DNA from: Ignavibacteriales bacterium
GTDB lineage: Bacteria > Bacteroidota > Ignavibacteria > UBA10030 > UBA8401
Direction of reading: 5' to 3'
DNA: 32,954 nt
NCBI GenBank assembly: GCA_016182545.1
Contig: JACPGG010000166.1
Location: forward strand, 1 to 32,954
The first letter of the stretch is position 1. The number at the start of each line of letters is the position of its first letter. Below are positions 30,456 to 32,954 of the stretch, one piece after another. The position numbers were made by a program, and so were the translations under genes. Below the pieces are notes generated by a model, which was given only the letters and a program-made list of their open reading frames with translations, was not told the origin of the DNA and ran no database searches.

Positions 30456-31445
30456 TTACATGTACGTTTGTAATGCCTTCATATAATTCGCCCGCTCGAA
30501 CGACGACGGATCGGCAACCGATTGGTGGCTCATACTTCCGCGCATATCGTTGAGGGATGAGTATTCGTGTTCCACCATCCATTGCTGCACGCCGGTCAAC
30601 ACTTCGCGGATCTTCCGGGGACCGTACCGCAGCAATGCGGAACACATCATGGTAACATTTGCACCTGCCATGACAAGTTTCAGCACATCCTCTGCGGAGT
30701 GCACACCGGTCGTTGCGGCAAGATCTGCCTTCACTTTTTTGTGCAGGATCGCGATCCAGCGCAGCGGCAAGCGCAGCGCGTCCGATGTACTGAGAATGAC
30801 GCCCGGTTCAATGTTCAGCGTGTCGAGATTGATATCGGGTTGATAGAATCGATTGAACAAGACCAATCCGTGCACACCCATATTGTCCAAACGTTTTGCA
30901 ACATTGGGGATAGAGGTGAAAAATGGAGAGAGTTTTACCGCAATAGGTATCTTGACCTGATTGCGGACATCCTTCACGATATCGAAATATGTTTGCTCGA
31001 TATCGTCGCTCGACATATTCGGATCGGTGGGGATGTAATAGACATTCAATTCAAGTGCATCTGCACCTGCTTGTTCGATCTTCTTTGCATAATCAACCCA
31101 TCCGCCGTCAGTCACGCCGTTGATGCTGCCGATGATCGGAATACCGACCGATTGTTTCAACTTGCGGATATGCTCCAGGTACTCGTCCGGACCGGTATGG
31201 TATTCGTGCGGTTCGGGGAAGTACGACGTCGCTTCCGCATAACTCTCCGCGTGGTATGTAAGGTGGTGATACAACTCTTTCGTCTCATGGCGTATCTGTT
31301 CTTCGAAGATCGAATACATCACGACCGCAGATGCGCCGTAATCTTCCATCAGCTTTACATTACCGACACTCCGCGACATCGGCGACGCCGACGGCACAAT
31401 CGGATTTTTGAGTTGCAATCCTAAGTAGGTGGTTGATAGATCCAT
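30456..31445 (-). CDS. Dihydroorotate-dehydrogenase-like protein
   Basis: A 329-residue FMN-type TIM barrel. It starts MDLSTTYLGLQLKNPIVPSA and has the dihydroorotate dehydrogenase-like order IIGSINGV, ADALELNVYYIPTDPNMSSD, IPIAVKLSPFFT, GLVLFNRFYQPDI and ADLAATTGVHSAEDVLKLVM. GGAG lies 10 nt before the ATG. The protein is slightly longer than type 1 pyrimidine enzymes and departs from their active-site pattern, so a true role in pyrimidine synthesis is uncertain. It lies 40 nt downstream of the pyruvate:ferredoxin oxidoreductase gene, and this pairing suggests a ferredoxin-linked oxidoreductase. Confidence 0.85.
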   Translation of the reverse strand: MDLSTTYLGLQLKNPIVPSASPMSRSVGNVKLMEDYGASAVVMYSIFEEQIRHETKELYHHLTYHAESYAEATSYFPEPHEYHTGPDEYLEHIRKLKQSVGIPIIGSINGVTDGGWVDYAKKIEQAGADALELNVYYIPTDPNMSSDDIEQTYFDIVKDVRNQVKIPIAVKLSPFFTSIPNVAKRLDNMGVHGLVLFNRFYQPDINLDTLNIEPGVILSTSDALRLPLRWIAILHKKVKADLAATTGVHSAEDVLKLVMAGANVTMMCSALLRYGPRKIREVLTGVQQWMVEHEYSSLNDMRGSMSHQSVADPSSFERANYMKALQTYM

Positions 31446-31485
31446 AGATGTCTCCTGAATTTTTACCCCTCCCTAACCCTCCCCA

Positions 31486-32954
31486 TTAATGTCCGTTGGT
31501 TACTGCGTTCTGAGCCTGCGGTCCATAGTTCATCGCTGCGAGCTGTTCATAGAAGCGCCACTTCTTTGCAATATCATTCTGCGCTTCGTTCAGAAGTTTC
31601 TTCGCTTTTTCCGGCGCCATCTTCGTCAACATTTTGTACCGGATCTCATTGTATGCGAATTCTTCGAACTTGATCTTCGGCGGTTTCGAATCGAGCTGGA
31701 ACGGATTCTTTCCTTCGGCAACCAGTGAAGGATTGTACCGATAGAGAGGCCAGTAGCCTGAATCGACCGCTTTCTTCTGTGCATCCATGCCGAAGCGGAT
31801 GTTGATGCCGTGCGCAATGCAGTGGCTGTAGGCGATGACCAGCGATGGCCCGTTGTATGCTTCCGCTTCGAGGATCGCTTTGACGGTGTGCAGGTCATTC
31901 GCCCCCATGGCGATCTGGGCAACATAGACGTTGCCGTAGCTCATCGCGATCAATCCGAGATCTTTTTTACCGATCGGTTTTCCGCCCGCTGCAAATTTTG
32001 CAACGGCGCCGCGCGGAGTCGCTTTGGACATCTGTCCGCCGGTGTTGGAGTACACTTCGGTATCGAGAACGAGGATGTTCACGTTCGAACCGGAAGCGAT
32101 GACATGATCCAATCCGCCGAAGCCGATATCGTACGCCCATCCGTCGCCCCCCATGATCCAGACGCTCTTCTTCACCAGGTAATCGGCGATCTCGAGCAGA
32201 TGCTTTGCTTCCGCGCTGTTCGGATGTTTCTTCAATTGATCTTTCAGCCGAGCGACACGTTCGCGCTGCTGATAGATCTCTTCTTCCGTCGTTTGTTTAG
32301 ATGAGAGAATCTCATTTGCAATTCCTTCGCCGAGTTCGGGGATCAAACGGAGCAGCAATTCGCGCGCTTGCTCATTCTGTTTGTCGATGGAAAGCCGGTA
32401 TCCCATGCCGAATTCGGCGTTGTCTTCGAACAACGAGTTCGACCATGCGGGTCCGCGTCCGTCTTTGTTTTTCGTCCACGGTGTCGTCGGCAAGTTGCCG
32501 CCGTAGATCGATGAGCATCCGGTTGCATTTGCAACGACGGTTCTGTCACCGAACAATTGACTGACGAGTTTCACATAAGGAGTCTCACCGCATCCGGTGC
32601 ATGCGCCGGAAAATTCAAACAGCGGCTGAAGGAACTGCGCACCTTTGATCGTGTTGACGGCAACGGTATTGCGGTCTGCTTCGGGAATAGTGAGGAAGTA
32701 GTCCCAGTTCTTCGCTTCGTTATCGCGGAGCGGCGGCTGGGGCATCATGTTTAACGCTTTGTATTTCGTCTCTTTCTTATTCTTTGCGGGGCAGATCTCG
32801 ACGCAGATTCCGCATCCGGTGCAATCTTCCGGCGCGACCTGGATGGTGTATGCCTGGCCTTTGTATTCATTCCCTTTGTACGGCATATGTTTGAATGTCT
32901 CGGGGGCACTGCCGTTAGCCAACGCATTGTCATACACCTTCATCCGGATCGATG
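31486..32954 (-). CDS. nifJ: Pyruvate:ferredoxin (flavodoxin) oxidoreductase, C-terminal part (5' end outside the window)
   Basis: About 489 codons of a NifJ-type enzyme that is normally about 1,190 residues; the frame is open through the right edge. It converts pyruvate and CoA to acetyl-CoA and CO2 and reduces ferredoxin. One ferredoxin cluster is seen early (CTGCGICVEICPA), then the cluster motif in SGACTGCGETPY, then the TPP-binding domain with NATGCSSIYGGNLPTTPWT, WIMGGDGWAYDIGFGGLDHV and NILVLDTEVYSNTGGQMSKA. The stop is followed after 40 nt by the DHOD-like gene. It is cytoplasmic and marks an anaerobic or facultative metabolism. Upstream codons at the edge continue without a stop, so the internal methionine (32943) is not the real start. 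Confidence 0.95.
   Translation of the reverse strand, partial: SIRMKVYDNALANGSAPETFKHMPYKGNEYKGQAYTIQVAPEDCTGCGICVEICPAKNKKETKYKALNMMPQPPLRDNEAKNWDYFLTIPEADRNTVAVNTIKGAQFLQPLFEFSGACTGCGETPYVKLVSQLFGDRTVVANATGCSSIYGGNLPTTPWTKNKDGRGPAWSNSLFEDNAEFGMGYRLSIDKQNEQARELLLRLIPELGEGIANEILSSKQTTEEEIYQQRERVARLKDQLKKHPNSAEAKHLLEIADYLVKKSVWIMGGDGWAYDIGFGGLDHVIASGSNVNILVLDTEVYSNTGGQMSKATPRGAVAKFAAGGKPIGKKDLGLIAMSYGNVYVAQIAMGANDLHTVKAILEAEAYNGPSLVIAYSHCIAHGINIRFGMDAQKKAVDSGYWPLYRYNPSLVAEGKNPFQLDSKPPKIKFEEFAYNEIRYKMLTKMAPEKAKKLLNEAQNDIAKKWRFYEQLAAMNYGPQAQNAVTNGH

Noticed and set aside
29824-30486. 220-codon plus-strand open frame
   Set aside because: It overlaps the Rrf2 gene on the other strand and has no known motif; it is a shadow of the real gene.
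30567-31424. 285-codon plus-strand open frame
   Set aside because: It is antisense to the DHOD-like gene, with unusual composition and no domain.

Overview
The window looks like chromosome from a free-living bacterium of the Bacteroidota/Chlorobiota (FCB) group, most likely near Ignavibacteria; this is an inference. The signs are a glycoside hydrolase ending in a type IX secretion sorting domain (YPNPFNP followed by a beta-sandwich tail and KKLVVMK), a TonB-dependent receptor with a carboxypeptidase-like N-terminal domain, AraC regulators with membrane-embedded N-termini, and an NrfHA nitrite reductase beside a single-chain pyruvate:ferredoxin oxidoreductase. Most genes have clear Shine-Dalgarno sites, and arsR has a standard TTGACA-N17-TAATAT promoter, which argues against a typical Bacteroidia genome. 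No rRNA, tRNA, CRISPR array, phage or IS transposase was seen.

Layout. Positions 1-17018 are almost all minus strand: a truncated AraC-type gene, a SnoaL-like protein, a TonB-dependent receptor with a structured upstream region, an AraC regulator followed closely by an exported GH5 glycosidase, a small outer-membrane protein, typA/bipA, a lipoprotein amidase, an arsenic unit (arsR; then a 29-residue cysteine-rich ORF and arsM), a three-gene unit (M24-type metallopeptidase-like, esterase, SMP-30-like lipoprotein), a frameshifted small gene, a Nudix hydrolase, a GNAT acetyltransferase, a YhcH-type protein and an F420-reductase-like dehydrogenase. A dCMP deaminase (plus) faces a small membrane protein (minus). 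Positions 18398-24029 (plus) form a phosphate block: an outer-membrane porin, a Pho-box-like array, then pstS-pstC-pstA-pstB-phoU. From 24063 to the end everything is on the minus strand again: a DUF389 membrane protein, a short asparaginase, nrfA with a disrupted nrfH, a NapH-like membrane ferredoxin, an Rrf2 regulator, a dihydroorotate-dehydrogenase-like protein and the C-terminal part of pyruvate:ferredoxin oxidoreductase.

How the parts work together. Both arsenic promoters carry the same perfect 16-bp palindrome, so one ArsR probably controls both transcripts. The pst operon and phoU give high-affinity phosphate uptake, probably fed by the porin. The region 26081-32954 suggests anaerobic metabolism: pyruvate oxidation giving reduced ferredoxin, and nitrite ammonification with a membrane ferredoxin protein and an Fe-S-type Rrf2 regulator nearby.

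Most notable observations: the cysteine-rich micro-ORF next to arsM; the duplicated ArsR operator; paired TCATGNCATGA palindromes upstream of the TonB receptor; a three-repeat, 11-bp-phased Pho-box-like array; two apparently broken genes (nrfH in its membrane anchor, and a SpoIIAA-like gene at a run of six A); and several families of dispersed intergenic palindromes.
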